A stretch of DNA of 64,000 nt from Rhodopseudomonas sp. AAP120. Lineage in GTDB: Bacteria; Pseudomonadota; Alphaproteobacteria; Rhizobiales; Xanthobacteraceae. A program made the position numbers and the translations under genes. The notes under the pieces are model-generated. The model searched no databases. It was not told the DNA's origin and saw only the letters and a list, made by a program, of their open reading frames with translations. Below are positions 8,280-16,403 of the stretch, one piece after another. The stretch spans positions 1 through 64,000 of the forward strand of contig NZ_LJIC01000021.1 of the NCBI RefSeq assembly GCF_001295845.1, written 5' to 3'. Position 1 is the first letter of the stretch. Each line of letters starts with the position of its first letter.

Positions 8280-10681
8280 GCGGCCGCCCTCCCCCCGCCT
8301 TGCGCCGCGATCACCGCCTCGACGACGCGATGCGGCGTGATCGGCGAGCGCATCAGTTCGGTGCCGAGCGGGCGCAGCGCGTCGTTGACGGCGTTGGCGA
8401 TCGCCGCCGGCGGGGCGATCGCGCCACCCTCGCCGATGCCCTTGACGCCGAACCTGGTGTAGGGCGACGGCGTCTCCATGTGATCGAGCCGCGGCGCCGG
8501 CACTTCGGTCGGCCCCGGCAGGAGATAGTCCGCGAAGGTCGTCGCCAGCGGCTGGCCGCTCGCATCGAACGGCATCTCTTCGTACAGCGCGGTGCCGATG
8601 CCCTGGGCGAGACCGCCAAAGATCTGGCCATCCACCACCATCGGATTGATCAGCACGCCGCCATCTTCGACGATCACGTAGTCGAGGATCTCGACGTTGC
8701 CGAGATCCGGATCGATCGCCACCACGGCGGCGTGCGCCGCGTAGCTGAAGGTGCCGCTGTCGCGCTGCGGCTTGAAGCCCGAGGTGACGTCGAGGCCGCC
8801 CGGATCGACGTCCGGCGGCAGATCCTGCGGTCGGCGATACCAGGTGTGCGCGATCTCGCGCAGCGTCACGCTGCCAGTGCTGCCGCGCACTTCGCCGTCA
8901 ACGAACTCGACGTCGGTGACGTCCTGCTGCAGCAGCTTGGCACCGATCCGCTTGATGCGGTCGGCGAGATCGCCGCAGGCGGTCGCCACCGCGCCGCCGG
9001 CCATCACCGCGCAGCGCGAGCCCCAGGTGCCGGTCGAATACGGCGTCATCGCCGTGTCGCCGAGGATGATCCGCACCTTGGCGACGTCGATGCCGAGCAT
9101 CTCGTGCGCGACCTGCGCCAGCGTGGTTTCCATGCCCTGACCATGGGAATGCACGCCGACGCGCAGTTCGAGGCCACCGTCCGGCGTCAGCCGCGCGGTC
9201 GCCTGCTCGTGTCCCGGCACCATCGGAATGCCCCAGCCGGCGTACACCGAGGTGCCGTGCGCGGCCTGCTCGCAATAGATCGAGAGGCCGAGGCCGATGC
9301 GGCGGCCGTCCGGCTCGCCGCGCAGCTGGCGCGCGCGCACAGCCTCGATGTCGATCGCGGCGAGCGCGCGCTGCACGGCCTGCGGATAGTCGCCGCTGTC
9401 GAAATGCTTGTTGGTGATGTTGTTGAACGGCATCTGCTCGGGCTGCACCAGATTGCGCAGCCGCACCGCGCTCGGCTCCAGTCCGGCCTCGGCCGCGACC
9501 AGATCCAGCATCAGTTCGAGCGCGAAGCACACGCCGGTGCGTGCGACGCCGCGATACGGCAGAATCGGGCACTTGTTGGTCGCGACCGAGTAGGTGCGGC
9601 AGCGATACGCCGGCATCACGTACGGGCCTGGCAAAATGCTGGCGACCTGCGCGGCTTCCAGGCAGGCGGAGAACGGATAGGACGAGTACGCGCCGGAATC
9701 GACCGTCGCTTCGCAGTCGATGCCGCGGAGTTTGCCGTCGCGATCCGCATACACCGTGATCTTGTAGTGATGCTCGCGGCAATTGGCGCTGGCGGTGAGA
9801 TTCTCCCGGCGATCCTCGATCCAGCGCACCGGATGGCCGAGCCGCATCGTCAGCCACGACAGGCAGACTTCCTCGGGCAGCAGAATGCCCTTCTGGCCGA
9901 AGCCGCCGCCGACATCGGGCGAGATCACGCGGATGCGGCCCTGATCCATGCCGAGGCATTCGGCGAGGCCGTTACGGTTGATGTGCGGCATCTGCGCCGA
10001 GGTGGTGACGACGAGCTGGTCGACGCGATGATCGTAAGTCGCGACAGCGCCACGGCCTTCCAGCGGCGCCATGCATTGCCGCGCCGTGGTAATCTCGCGC
10101 GACACCTTGATGGGCGCGTCCAGCGCGGCGCTGATATCGACTTCGAAGTTGGTTTCAAGGAAGACGTTGTCGCCCCAGTGCTCGTGCACCAGGGGCGCGC
10201 CGGGCACGCGGGCCTGCAGCATGTCGAACACGGCGGGAAGTTCTTCGAGGTCGAGGACGACGGAGGCCGCAATGTCTTCGGCTTCGGCGCGGGTCGGCGC
10301 GACGCACATCGCGATCATTTCGCCGACCTGGCGCACCTTGCCGCTCGCCAGCACCGGCTGCTCGGAAATCTTGAAGCCCGGCAGGCCGGACACCGCGCGG
10401 ATCGGATTGACGCCGACCAGATCGGCGGCGGTGAACACGCGGTCGCGATACGCCTCCGGCACATGGATGCCGCGGATGCGCGCATGGGCGAGCGGACTGC
10501 GCACGAAGGCGACGTCCTGCATCCCGGCGAGGCGGACGTCGGCCACATACTGACCGCGCCCGCGCATCAGCCGGTCGTCCTCCTTGCGCGGCAGCCGTGC
10601 GCCGACGCCCTGCCCGCCGCTCTGATGCTGGTCGATCCGTCCGTGCAACTTATCTTCTCCGAGGCAAGACGAACTAGTCAA
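8276..10681 (-). CDS. CoxL-like molybdopterin-binding large subunit
   Basis: An 801-residue catalytic subunit of a xanthine-oxidase-family molybdenum hydroxylase. A Gly-Gly-Gly-Phe-Gly-Gln-Lys motif binds the molybdopterin cofactor and a Glu-Gly-Gly-Ala near the C terminus is the conserved catalytic Glu region. The active-site loop reads Pro-Tyr-Arg-Gly-Val-Ala-Arg, closer to the form II consensus AYRGAGR than to the AYxCSFR loop of genuine CO dehydrogenase, so CO oxidation is unlikely; hydroxylation of a heterocycle, aldehyde or aromatic acid fits better. The start is a TTG at 10681, 7 bp after GAGAGGG; a later start is possible. It is the first gene of the cox-like trio. Confidence 0.88.
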   Translation of the reverse strand: MTSSSCLGEDKLHGRIDQHQSGGQGVGARLPRKEDDRLMRGRGQYVADVRLAGMQDVAFVRSPLAHARIRGIHVPEAYRDRVFTAADLVGVNPIRAVSGLPGFKISEQPVLASGKVRQVGEMIAMCVAPTRAEAEDIAASVVLDLEELPAVFDMLQARVPGAPLVHEHWGDNVFLETNFEVDISAALDAPIKVSREITTARQCMAPLEGRGAVATYDHRVDQLVVTTSAQMPHINRNGLAECLGMDQGRIRVISPDVGGGFGQKGILLPEEVCLSWLTMRLGHPVRWIEDRRENLTASANCREHHYKITVYADRDGKLRGIDCEATVDSGAYSSYPFSACLEAAQVASILPGPYVMPAYRCRTYSVATNKCPILPYRGVARTGVCFALELMLDLVAAEAGLEPSAVRLRNLVQPEQMPFNNITNKHFDSGDYPQAVQRALAAIDIEAVRARQLRGEPDGRRIGLGLSIYCEQAAHGTSVYAGWGIPMVPGHEQATARLTPDGGLELRVGVHSHGQGMETTLAQVAHEMLGIDVAKVRIILGDTAMTPYSTGTWGSRCAVMAGGAVATACGDLADRIKRIGAKLLQQDVTDVEFVDGEVRGSTGSVTLREIAHTWYRRPQDLPPDVDPGGLDVTSGFKPQRDSGTFSYAAHAAVVAIDPDLGNVEILDYVIVEDGGVLINPMVVDGQIFGGLAQGIGTALYEEMPFDASGQPLATTFADYLLPGPTEVPAPRLDHMETPSPYTRFGVKGIGEGGAIAPPAAIANAVNDALRPLGTELMRSPITPHRVVEAVIAAQGGGRAAA

Positions 10682-10697
10682 GCAGACACCCTCTCCG

Positions 10698-10781
10698 CGT
10701 CATTGCGAGGAGCGAAGCGACGAAGCAATCCAGCTCCGAGCACTGGGCTCCTGGATTGCTTCGCTTCGCTCGCAATGACGG
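10698..10781. repeat. REP-type palindromic element
   Basis: A long imperfect hairpin. The left arm has CATTGCGAGGAGCGAAGCGA and continues CGAAGCAATCCAG; the right arm is the complement, with CTGGATTGCTTCG and GCGAGCGAA elements read on the opposite strand. The loop is about 18 bp. Such elements are dispersed in many copies in Rhodopseudomonas and Bradyrhizobium genomes. It lies between the CoxL-like gene and the amidohydrolase gene and may attenuate or stabilise the shared leftward transcript. Confidence 0.8.
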
Positions 10782-10815
10782 GGAGATGCAGCATCTACTC
10801 ACTCACGTTCGTTAT

Positions 10816-12093
10816 TTACGCAGCCACCGCTTCCGGCAAAATCGAGGCGTCGGCGTCGTAGCGGACGCCGGCGCGGAGGCAGAACACCGGCTGCAGCAGG
10901 CTGTCGGCGATCACTTCGGTGTTCTCGTTGTCGCGCAGGACGTAGCGGCCGGGACGCTGCGTCAGCACCGACACATCTGCTTCCATGCCGACCTTGAGGG
11001 CGCCGATTTCGCCCGAGCGCGCGATCATCTTGGCGGGATTGGCGGTCACCATCGGCACCACCTGTTCGAGCGACAGACCGAGCGCCATCATCGAACTCAT
11101 CGCCTGCACCAGGCTGAATTTGGCCTGGCCGGCGAACGGATGATTCTCCTCGTCTTCATGCTGATCGGGCGTGCCGGCCGGAGCCGGCACGTGCGTGTTG
11201 TAGCCGTGGATATCGGCGCCGAGCGTATTCGGAACGATGCCGCCGGCGATCGCCATCTTGGCGAGCCGATAGGAGAAGTGACTGCCGTGGCCGACGTCGA
11301 CCTTGAGGCCGCGATCGAGCGCCGCCTGGATCACCGGATGCACCACGCCTTCGCGATTGATGAAGCCGCCGGGATGCCGCGTGAACGGATGCGCCAGCAC
11401 GTCGCCTTCCTTGAGCAGCGGAATGACGCGGGTCAGGATCGTATCGGCGTCCTCGCCATTGGCGCCGCTTTCCGGCAGCCCCCAGAGCTGGCCGAAATGC
11501 ACGTAAACGGGAAGTTCGGCCTGCCGACCGATCTCCGCCGCCATCTCGATGACGCGAATGCCCCAGCGCGCGAAGCCGCCGATTTCCGCATGGGCCTTGA
11601 TGCCGCGCACGATGTCGGGATTGGCACGGGCCGCCTTGACGGTGGCGTCGATATCGACACCGTCCGGGCTGTAGAGCTGCGGGTAGTAATGCCCTTCGAG
11701 ACCACCGACCAGATAGGCAGAAAGAAACGCATAGACGCGCGACTTCGCCGGCTCGGCGATGAAGTGGCGGAAGCCCGGCAGCGTCATGCAGGACGGGCCG
11801 CCCTGATCGATCAGCGCAGTGACGCCCGACCGCACGCCGACCATATCGGGGTTCATGCCGAAGCGGCCGGACACATACTGATAGATGTGCGCGTGGGTAT
11901 CGATCAGCCCGGGCAGCACCAGCTGACCGGCGACGTCCACCACCTCCTTGGCGCTCGACGGCAGAATGTCCTTCTGCACGGCGGCGATCTTGCCGTTGCG
12001 CACGGCGACATCCATGACGCCGTCGATGCCGGACGCCGGACAGATCACCCGCCCGCCACGCAACAGACAATCAAAGCTGGCACTCACCGACAT
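10816..12093 (-). CDS. Amidohydrolase/deacetylase-type metallohydrolase
   Basis: A 425-residue TIM-barrel amidohydrolase. The first metal-binding motif is Asp-Thr-His-Ala-His after Val-Leu-Pro-Gly-Leu-Ile; a Lys in Gly-Ile-Lys-Ala-His could be the carboxylated bridging lysine, and later His and Asp residues occur in V-H-F-G, H-G-S-H and G-A-D-I-H. The family includes dihydroorotase-like and D-aminoacylase-like enzymes that open cyclic or linear amides. The frame reaches a TTG at 12120, but ATG 12093 is preferred because a GGAGAG box lies about 8 bp upstream. As first gene of the leftward cluster it may hydrolyse a lactam produced by the molybdenum hydroxylase; the substrate is unknown. Confidence 0.85.
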   Translation of the reverse strand: MSVSASFDCLLRGGRVICPASGIDGVMDVAVRNGKIAAVQKDILPSSAKEVVDVAGQLVLPGLIDTHAHIYQYVSGRFGMNPDMVGVRSGVTALIDQGGPSCMTLPGFRHFIAEPAKSRVYAFLSAYLVGGLEGHYYPQLYSPDGVDIDATVKAARANPDIVRGIKAHAEIGGFARWGIRVIEMAAEIGRQAELPVYVHFGQLWGLPESGANGEDADTILTRVIPLLKEGDVLAHPFTRHPGGFINREGVVHPVIQAALDRGLKVDVGHGSHFSYRLAKMAIAGGIVPNTLGADIHGYNTHVPAPAGTPDQHEDEENHPFAGQAKFSLVQAMSSMMALGLSLEQVVPMVTANPAKMIARSGEIGALKVGMEADVSVLTQRPGRYVLRDNENTEVIADSLLQPVFCLRAGVRYDADASILPEAVAA

Positions 12094-12125
12094 CGAACCG
12101 CTCTCCACGAACCTGGCCAAAATTA

Positions 12126-12139
12126 CGAAGCATGCTTCG
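12126..12139. promoter_or_regulatory. Perfect palindrome, probable MarR operator
   Basis: The sequence CGAAGCATGCTTCG is a perfect 14-bp palindrome located 33 bp upstream of the amidohydrolase start and 119 bp upstream of the divergent marR start. Size and place fit the operator of a dimeric winged-helix regulator that controls the leftward cluster. Binding by the adjacent MarR is inferred. Confidence 0.5.
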
Positions 12140-12257
12140 CATTTGCATCTAGCAAGCCTTATGCCAAAGTCTAAGAGACGAAAGGCGCAGCGAATCGCGC
12201 TACTGAATTTCGCGCCCCGGCGCTGCCGGCGCGACGCAGAGAGATGGAGAGAACAGC

Positions 12258-12752
12258 TTGCGGCAGAGGCATTCCCGCGCCGGCGCGGTCATCCACGAGC
12301 CATGGCCGCTCACCGAGCGTCCCGGCTTCCTGATCCGGCGGCTCCACCAGATTCACGCCGCGCTGTTTCAGCAGGCGTGTGGTCAATTTGAAGTCACTCC
12401 GCTGCAATACAGCCTGCTGTCGGCGCTGGCGGCGCGAAAAACCGCGGATCAGACCACGTTAGCAGCCGATATCGCGCTCGATCGCACCACCACGACAGGC
12501 GCGCTGAAGCGCCTCGAAGCCCGCAATCTGGTCGAGCGCCCGATCAATGCCGCCGACCGCCGCGCGCGGTTGTGCAGGCTGACGCGATCGGGCGCGGCAT
12601 TGCTGGCCAAGATCGAAGGCGCCGCACGCGCCGCGCACGAGGCCACATTGCAAGGCCTCTCCGACCGCGAGCGCGCGCAACTCATCGCCATGATGCAGCG
12701 CATCGTCGATCGCAACGCCAACCGGGACACCAGCGCGCCGCTGCTCGAGTGA
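12258..12752 (+). CDS. MarR-family transcriptional regulator
   Basis: A 164-residue winged-helix protein with the MarR pattern: N-terminal dimerisation helix, Pro-Leu-Gln-Tyr-Ser-Leu-Leu, a recognition helix in Ala-Leu-Asp-Arg-Thr-Thr-Thr-Thr-Gly-Ala-Leu-Lys-Arg-Leu, and the wing Ala-Ala-Asp-Arg-Arg-Ala-Arg. The start is a TTG 7 bp after GGAGAG. It diverges from the amidohydrolase/hydroxylase/transporter cluster and is likely its ligand-responsive regulator, as MarR proteins are for many aromatic catabolic operons. Confidence 0.88.
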   Translation: MRQRHSRAGAVIHEPWPLTERPGFLIRRLHQIHAALFQQACGQFEVTPLQYSLLSALAARKTADQTTLAADIALDRTTTTGALKRLEARNLVERPINAADRRARLCRLTRSGAALLAKIEGAARAAHEATLQGLSDRERAQLIAMMQRIVDRNANRDTSAPLLE

Positions 12753-13109
12753 GATCGCTGCCGATTTTTCGGACGCACCTTGCACATCAACTAGGCGGCG
12801 CAAGAGTACGCTGCGAACAATCATCACGATCCGCCGGTGATTTCGAGCGCCTCCCGATCGCGGCTCAAGAAGCAGCGACACACAATTCTGGAGAGAGAGT
12901 GCTCGAGATTTGTCGCGCCGCCTGCCCGCGCCTCACGCCGTGCCTTGAAACAGCGGCGAACCGCAGAGACAATCGCTCCGTAACGGATCGCGCCTTCTGT
13001 TTATCGAAAGACGCGATGCACTGAGATCGCGCTCCCGTCCGGACCAGGGGCGCAGCGGCAAAGCATGGTTCCCGCCGTTCATGAGCGGCGGCATTGGTTG
13101 GGTGACAGA
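12753..13109. other. Intergenic region upstream of amiC
   Basis: A 357-bp gap between the MarR gene and amiC. I see no credible coding frame, hairpin terminator with T-tract, or recognisable operator. It presumably holds the amiC promoter. The amiC frame is open from an ATG at 13065, but the first 15 codons do not resemble the family. Confidence 0.5.
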
Positions 13110-14258
13110 ATGCGAGCAGAGTCCTGGCGGGTCGGCGTGCTGTTTTCGCAGACCGGCGTCACCGAAGCGATCGAGCGCACGCAGCGCAACGCCACGCTGC
13201 TGGCGATCGATGAGATCAATGCCGCCGGAGGCGTCCGCGGCCGTCCGATCGAGCCCGTCGTGTATGATCCGGCCTCGACGCCGGCGCGCTATGCCCAACT
13301 GACCGCGCGGCTGATCGACGAGGACGGCGTGCGCGTCTTGTTCGGCGGCCATATGTCGAGCACCCGCAAGGCCATGCTGCCGCTGGTCGAGGCCCGCGGC
13401 GCGCTGCTGTTCTATCCGACGCTGTATGAGGGCTTCGAATATTCGCGCCATTGCATCTACACCGGCGCGGCGCCGAACCAGAACTCGGTGCAACTGGTCG
13501 ACTATCTGACGCGGCATCACGGCAAGCGCGTCTTCCTGGTCGGCTCGAACTACGTCTATCCCTACGAATCCAACCGCATCATCGCCGACCTGTTCGCCGC
13601 GGCCGGCGGCCGCGCGGTCGAGGAGATGTATGTGCCGCTCGATCTGACTGCGGACCACATCGTGCGCATTCTGGATCGGATTCACGCGACCGCGCCCGAA
13701 GTGATCTACTCCACCATCGTCGGCGCCGGCATCGTGCCGTTCTTCACGGCGTTCAAGGACGCGGGCTTCGACGGCCGCCGCCTGCCGATCGCCAGCCAAT
13801 CGACCAGCGAGGCGGACTTCGCGCAGATGCGCGCCGACGTCGCCGAGGGTCACGTCACCGCCGCGCCGTTCTTCCAGAGCCTCGACACGCCGGCCGCGCG
13901 CCGGTTCGTGTCGGCCTATCGGGCGCGCTATGGGGCCGACCAGCCGGTGACGGCGCCGGCCGAGGCAGCATATTTCCAGATGCATCTGTTCGCCGCCGCG
14001 CTGGCTCAATCCGGCAGCGATCAGCTCGACGATCTGCTGCCCGCGCTGTGGCAGGTCGAATACGACGCGCCGCAAGGCTGCGTCCGCATCGACCGCGGCA
14101 CCAATCACACCCATCTGTGGCCGCGGGTCGCGCGAATCGACGCGGCGGGTCGCTATCAGATCGTGCACGACGCGCAGTGGCCTGTGCCGCCCGACCCGTT
14201 CATGCTGGAGAGCCGGGCTCAGCCCGATCCGGCGGGCCAGCGGGTGCTGTCGTCATGA
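13110..14258 (+). CDS. amiC: AmiC-like amide sensor, negative regulator
   Basis: A 382-residue type I periplasmic-binding-fold protein without a signal peptide, as expected for cytosolic AmiC rather than a transporter component. The segments Tyr-Pro-Thr-Leu-Tyr-Glu-Gly-Phe-Glu-Tyr-Ser, Ala-Pro-Asn-Gln-Asn-Ser and Asp-Ala-Pro-Gln-Gly match Pseudomonas AmiC and the related FmdD/UrtA group. In the known system AmiC holds AmiR inactive until an amide binds. ATG 13110 is chosen by homology. It overlaps amiR as ATGA, which couples the two proteins stoichiometrically. The ligand could be a short amide, urea or a related compound. Confidence 0.87.
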   Translation: MRAESWRVGVLFSQTGVTEAIERTQRNATLLAIDEINAAGGVRGRPIEPVVYDPASTPARYAQLTARLIDEDGVRVLFGGHMSSTRKAMLPLVEARGALLFYPTLYEGFEYSRHCIYTGAAPNQNSVQLVDYLTRHHGKRVFLVGSNYVYPYESNRIIADLFAAAGGRAVEEMYVPLDLTADHIVRILDRIHATAPEVIYSTIVGAGIVPFFTAFKDAGFDGRRLPIASQSTSEADFAQMRADVAEGHVTAAPFFQSLDTPAARRFVSAYRARYGADQPVTAPAEAAYFQMHLFAAALAQSGSDQLDDLLPALWQVEYDAPQGCVRIDRGTNHTHLWPRVARIDAAGRYQIVHDAQWPVPPDPFMLESRAQPDPAGQRVLSS

Positions 14259-14890
14259 GCGCCGCCGGCCGCGATATGTCCTTCGCGCTGCTGAAGGATC
14301 TCCGCCACCTGAACGTCACGGTGATTCATCCGCTCGATCCCGACGGTGAACGTCTGGTCGAACATCTGCGCCGCATCGGTTGCACGGCGCATCTGCTGTG
14401 GCCGGTGCCGGCGGCGCTGCCGAAAGGCTGCGACGTCGTCTTCCTGGCGATGGAGGCGGAGGCGCGCGAGGAGATCGCACGGCTGCTGAAGGCGATGCCG
14501 AATCCGGCGCCCACCATGCTGGCGGTGGTGAGCTACGAGAATCCCGCCATGCTGCAGATGGTGCTGGAGAGCGGCGCGCTGTCGGTGATCGAGCGGCCGA
14601 TCCGTCCGTTCGGACTGCTCACCAACCTGGCCATCGCCCGCAACCTTTGGCTGCAGCACCAGCGTCTCCAGAAGGAAGCGCGCAAGTACAAGCGCAAGCT
14701 GATGGGCGACCAGACCGTCGCGCGCGCCAAGGCGATCCTGATGGCAACCAACAAGATCAGCGAGCAGGATGCCTACACGCGACTGCGCGAGACCGCGATG
14801 GCACGGCGGCTTCCGATCGACGAGATCGCCAAGGCGGTCATCGATTCCGAATCGCTCTTGCGTGGCCTCAAGAACGATGCTTGTATTTAG
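14255..14890 (+). CDS. amiR: AmiR-like ANTAR antitermination regulator
   Basis: A 211-residue protein: an N-terminal pseudo-receiver domain (about 1-130) that lacks the phosphoacceptor pattern, a coiled-coil linker rich in Lys, Arg and Gln (about 130-160) and a C-terminal ANTAR domain with Ala-Lys-Ala-Ile-Leu-Met, Ser-Glu-Gln-Asp-Ala-Tyr-Thr-Arg-Leu-Arg and Ala-Met-Ala-Arg-Arg. AmiR binds RNA hairpins with hexaloops in the target leader and prevents termination. The gene overlaps amiC by 4 bp. Its natural downstream target, probably the nitrilase-type gene now at 52098, is separated from it by the ICE. Confidence 0.88.
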   Translation: MSAAGRDMSFALLKDLRHLNVTVIHPLDPDGERLVEHLRRIGCTAHLLWPVPAALPKGCDVVFLAMEAEAREEIARLLKAMPNPAPTMLAVVSYENPAMLQMVLESGALSVIERPIRPFGLLTNLAIARNLWLQHQRLQKEARKYKRKLMGDQTVARAKAILMATNKISEQDAYTRLRETAMARRLPIDEIAKAVIDSESLLRGLKNDACI

Positions 14891-14987
14891 CTTCGTCTGA
14901 AACAGACGGACCTGAGCGCATCCCCTCTATCGTGAGGCCATGCTTCGGGTGCGTGACGCGCCAGCGCGTCGTGCCGCGGCGATGCAG

Positions 14988-15029
14988 CCCGCTCGATCCT
15001 CCTGCCGGAGGATGGTGCGGGTTTTTTGT
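14988..15029 (+). terminator. Intrinsic terminator after amiR, overlapping attL
   Basis: A two-part stem followed directly by T6. The outer stem is CCCGC (14988-14992) with GCGGG (15017-15021), the inner stem ATCCTCC (14996-15002) with GGAGGAT (15007-15013), and the loop is TGCC. The T-tract at 15022-15027 is also the start of the 9-bp ICE boundary repeat, so the element entered exactly at the terminator's U-tract. A smaller hairpin, CGTCTG-AAA-CAGACG, lies at 14894-14908. Confidence 0.8.
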
Positions 15030-15030
15030 T
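15022..15030. other. attL core
   Basis: TTTTTTGTT, identical to the sequence at 51983-51991. Host sequence (the amiR terminator stem) lies to the left and the ICE left end to the right. T-rich short cores are usual for the Tn4371 family. The exact crossover within the run cannot be fixed from one strain. Confidence 0.65.
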
Positions 15031-15159
15031 TCACGATGACTCCAGCCCGGTAGTTCGCTGGACTGCGCCGTAGCTCGATACAGCAGGTTTATCAATAGCT
15101 TACGCGCGTCCATCATATGCCGGTGCTTTCTGAAACTTGATCCGGTTTCCCCTCGCGCC

Positions 15160-15175
15160 GCTCCTATGTGGCTCT
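15160..15175. repeat. Putative integrase arm-type repeat, left copy
   Basis: GCTCCTATGTGGCTCT here and GCTCTTATGTGGCTCC at 51857-51872 match at 14 of 16 positions in the same orientation, one near each ICE end. They lie about 130 bp inside the two att cores. A role as arm-type binding site for the integrase is inferred from this placement. Confidence 0.4.
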
Positions 15176-15203
15176 TGGAACCGGGTCGTTCCAAGGAGTC
15201 ATC

Positions 15204-16403
15204 ATGGCAAAGATCAAGCTCACCAAGACCGCCGTAGAGACGGCGCAGCCCCAAGCCAAAGCCATCGAACTGCGGGATACCGTGGTGCCTGGCTTCCTGT
15301 GCAAGATTACCCCAGCAGGTCGCCGGGTGTTCATGCTCCAGTACCGGACGAACGCCGGGGAGCGCCGCAAGCCCGCCCTGGGCCTGTTCGGGGAACTGAC
15401 CGTTGAACAGGCTCGCGTCATGGCGCAAGACTGGCTTGCCGAGGTTCGCCGGGGCGGCGACCCTGGCGGTGCCAAGGCCGAGGCGCGCAAGGCACCCACG
15501 ATGGCCGAGTTGTGCAAGAAGTTCATGGAGGACTACTCCAGGAAGCGCAACAAGCCCAGCACGCAGGACGGCTATCAAGGCGTCATCGACCGTAACATCA
15601 TCCCGCTGCTGGGCCGCAAGAAGGTTCAGGACGTGAAGCGGCCCGACATTGCCGGGCTGATGGAGAAGTTGGCCTACAAGCCGACCGAGGCGAACAAGAC
15701 CTTCGGCGTGCTGCGCAAGATGTTCAACCTGGCCGAAGTGTGGGGCTTCCGCCCGGACGGCACGAATCCGTGCCGCCACGTTCCGATGTACCCGCCTGGC
15801 AAGGAAACTCGGCTCATCGTGGACGACGAGCTGGTGCGCGTCTTCCGCCAGTTGGAGAAGCTGGAGGCCGAAGGGCTGGAGAACTACGTCATCCCGCTGG
15901 CGATCCGCCTGCAATTCGAGTTCGCCGGCCGCCGCTCCGAAATCTGCCCGCTTGAATGGAATTGGCTGGACTTCGAGAACCAGCGCGTGGTGTGGCCGGA
16001 CAGCAAGACCGGCGGCATGTCCAAGCCCATGAGCGCGGAAGCCTACCGGCTGCTTTCGACGGCTCCGCGCCGGGAAGGTTGCCCCTACGTCTTGCCATCG
16101 CCCAACGATCCGACCAAACACCTGACGCATGGCGAGCACTATGGCGGCTGGTGCCGGGTGCTCAAAGCGGCTGGTGTCCCGCACGTCGGCACGCACGGCA
16201 TCCGCCACCGTTCGACGACCGACATTGCCAACTCGGGCGTGCCGACCAAAGTGGGCATGAAGCTGACGGGCCACAAGACCGTGGCGATGTTCATGCACTA
16301 CGTCCACACCGAGGACAAGCCGGTGCGTGATGCCGCCGAGCTGGCGACCAGCCGGCGTCAGGCCATCATTGGTGCGCGACCGCTTGCGGAGGCGGCAGCA
16401 TGA
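15204..16403 (+). CDS. int: Tyrosine-type integrase of Tn4371-family ICE
   Basis: A 399-residue tyrosine recombinase. The N-terminal part (about 1-90) is an arm-binding DUF4102-like domain. The catalytic domain shows the first Arg in Ala-Gly-Arg-Arg-Ser-Glu, the His-x-x-Arg box in His-Gly-Ile-Arg-His, and the final His and Tyr in Gly-His-Lys-Thr-Val with the Tyr of His-Tyr-Val-His. ATG 15204 has an AAGGAG box 8 bp upstream and is preferred over the upstream in-frame start at 15168. It catalyses excision and insertion at the T-rich att core and is coupled by ATGA to the next gene. Confidence 0.92.
   Translation: MAKIKLTKTAVETAQPQAKAIELRDTVVPGFLCKITPAGRRVFMLQYRTNAGERRKPALGLFGELTVEQARVMAQDWLAEVRRGGDPGGAKAEARKAPTMAELCKKFMEDYSRKRNKPSTQDGYQGVIDRNIIPLLGRKKVQDVKRPDIAGLMEKLAYKPTEANKTFGVLRKMFNLAEVWGFRPDGTNPCRHVPMYPPGKETRLIVDDELVRVFRQLEKLEAEGLENYVIPLAIRLQFEFAGRRSEICPLEWNWLDFENQRVVWPDSKTGGMSKPMSAEAYRLLSTAPRREGCPYVLPSPNDPTKHLTHGEHYGGWCRVLKAAGVPHVGTHGIRHRSTTDIANSGVPTKVGMKLTGHKTVAMFMHYVHTEDKPVRDAAELATSRRQAIIGARPLAEAAA

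Noticed and set aside
8276-10681. Annotation of the hydroxylase as true CO dehydrogenase
   Set aside because: The active-site loop lacks the Cys of AYxCSFR; the loop is closer to the form II type, so CO oxidation is not supported.
8252-10861. Long open frame (869 codons) opposite the CoxL-like gene
   Set aside because: It is a shadow frame of a high-GC gene, rich in Arg, Ala, His and Asp with no domain pattern; the leftward CoxL-like frame has clear family motifs.
14891-14987. Complete ANTAR two-hairpin site in the leader left of the ICE
   Set aside because: Stems such as CGTCTG-AAA-CAGACG and GACGCG-CCAG-CGCGTC are present, but none has a hexaloop with A1 and G4.
15022-15030. Insertion of the ICE in a tRNA gene
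   Set aside because: No tRNA-like sequence is found at either end; the core is a T-run of a terminator.
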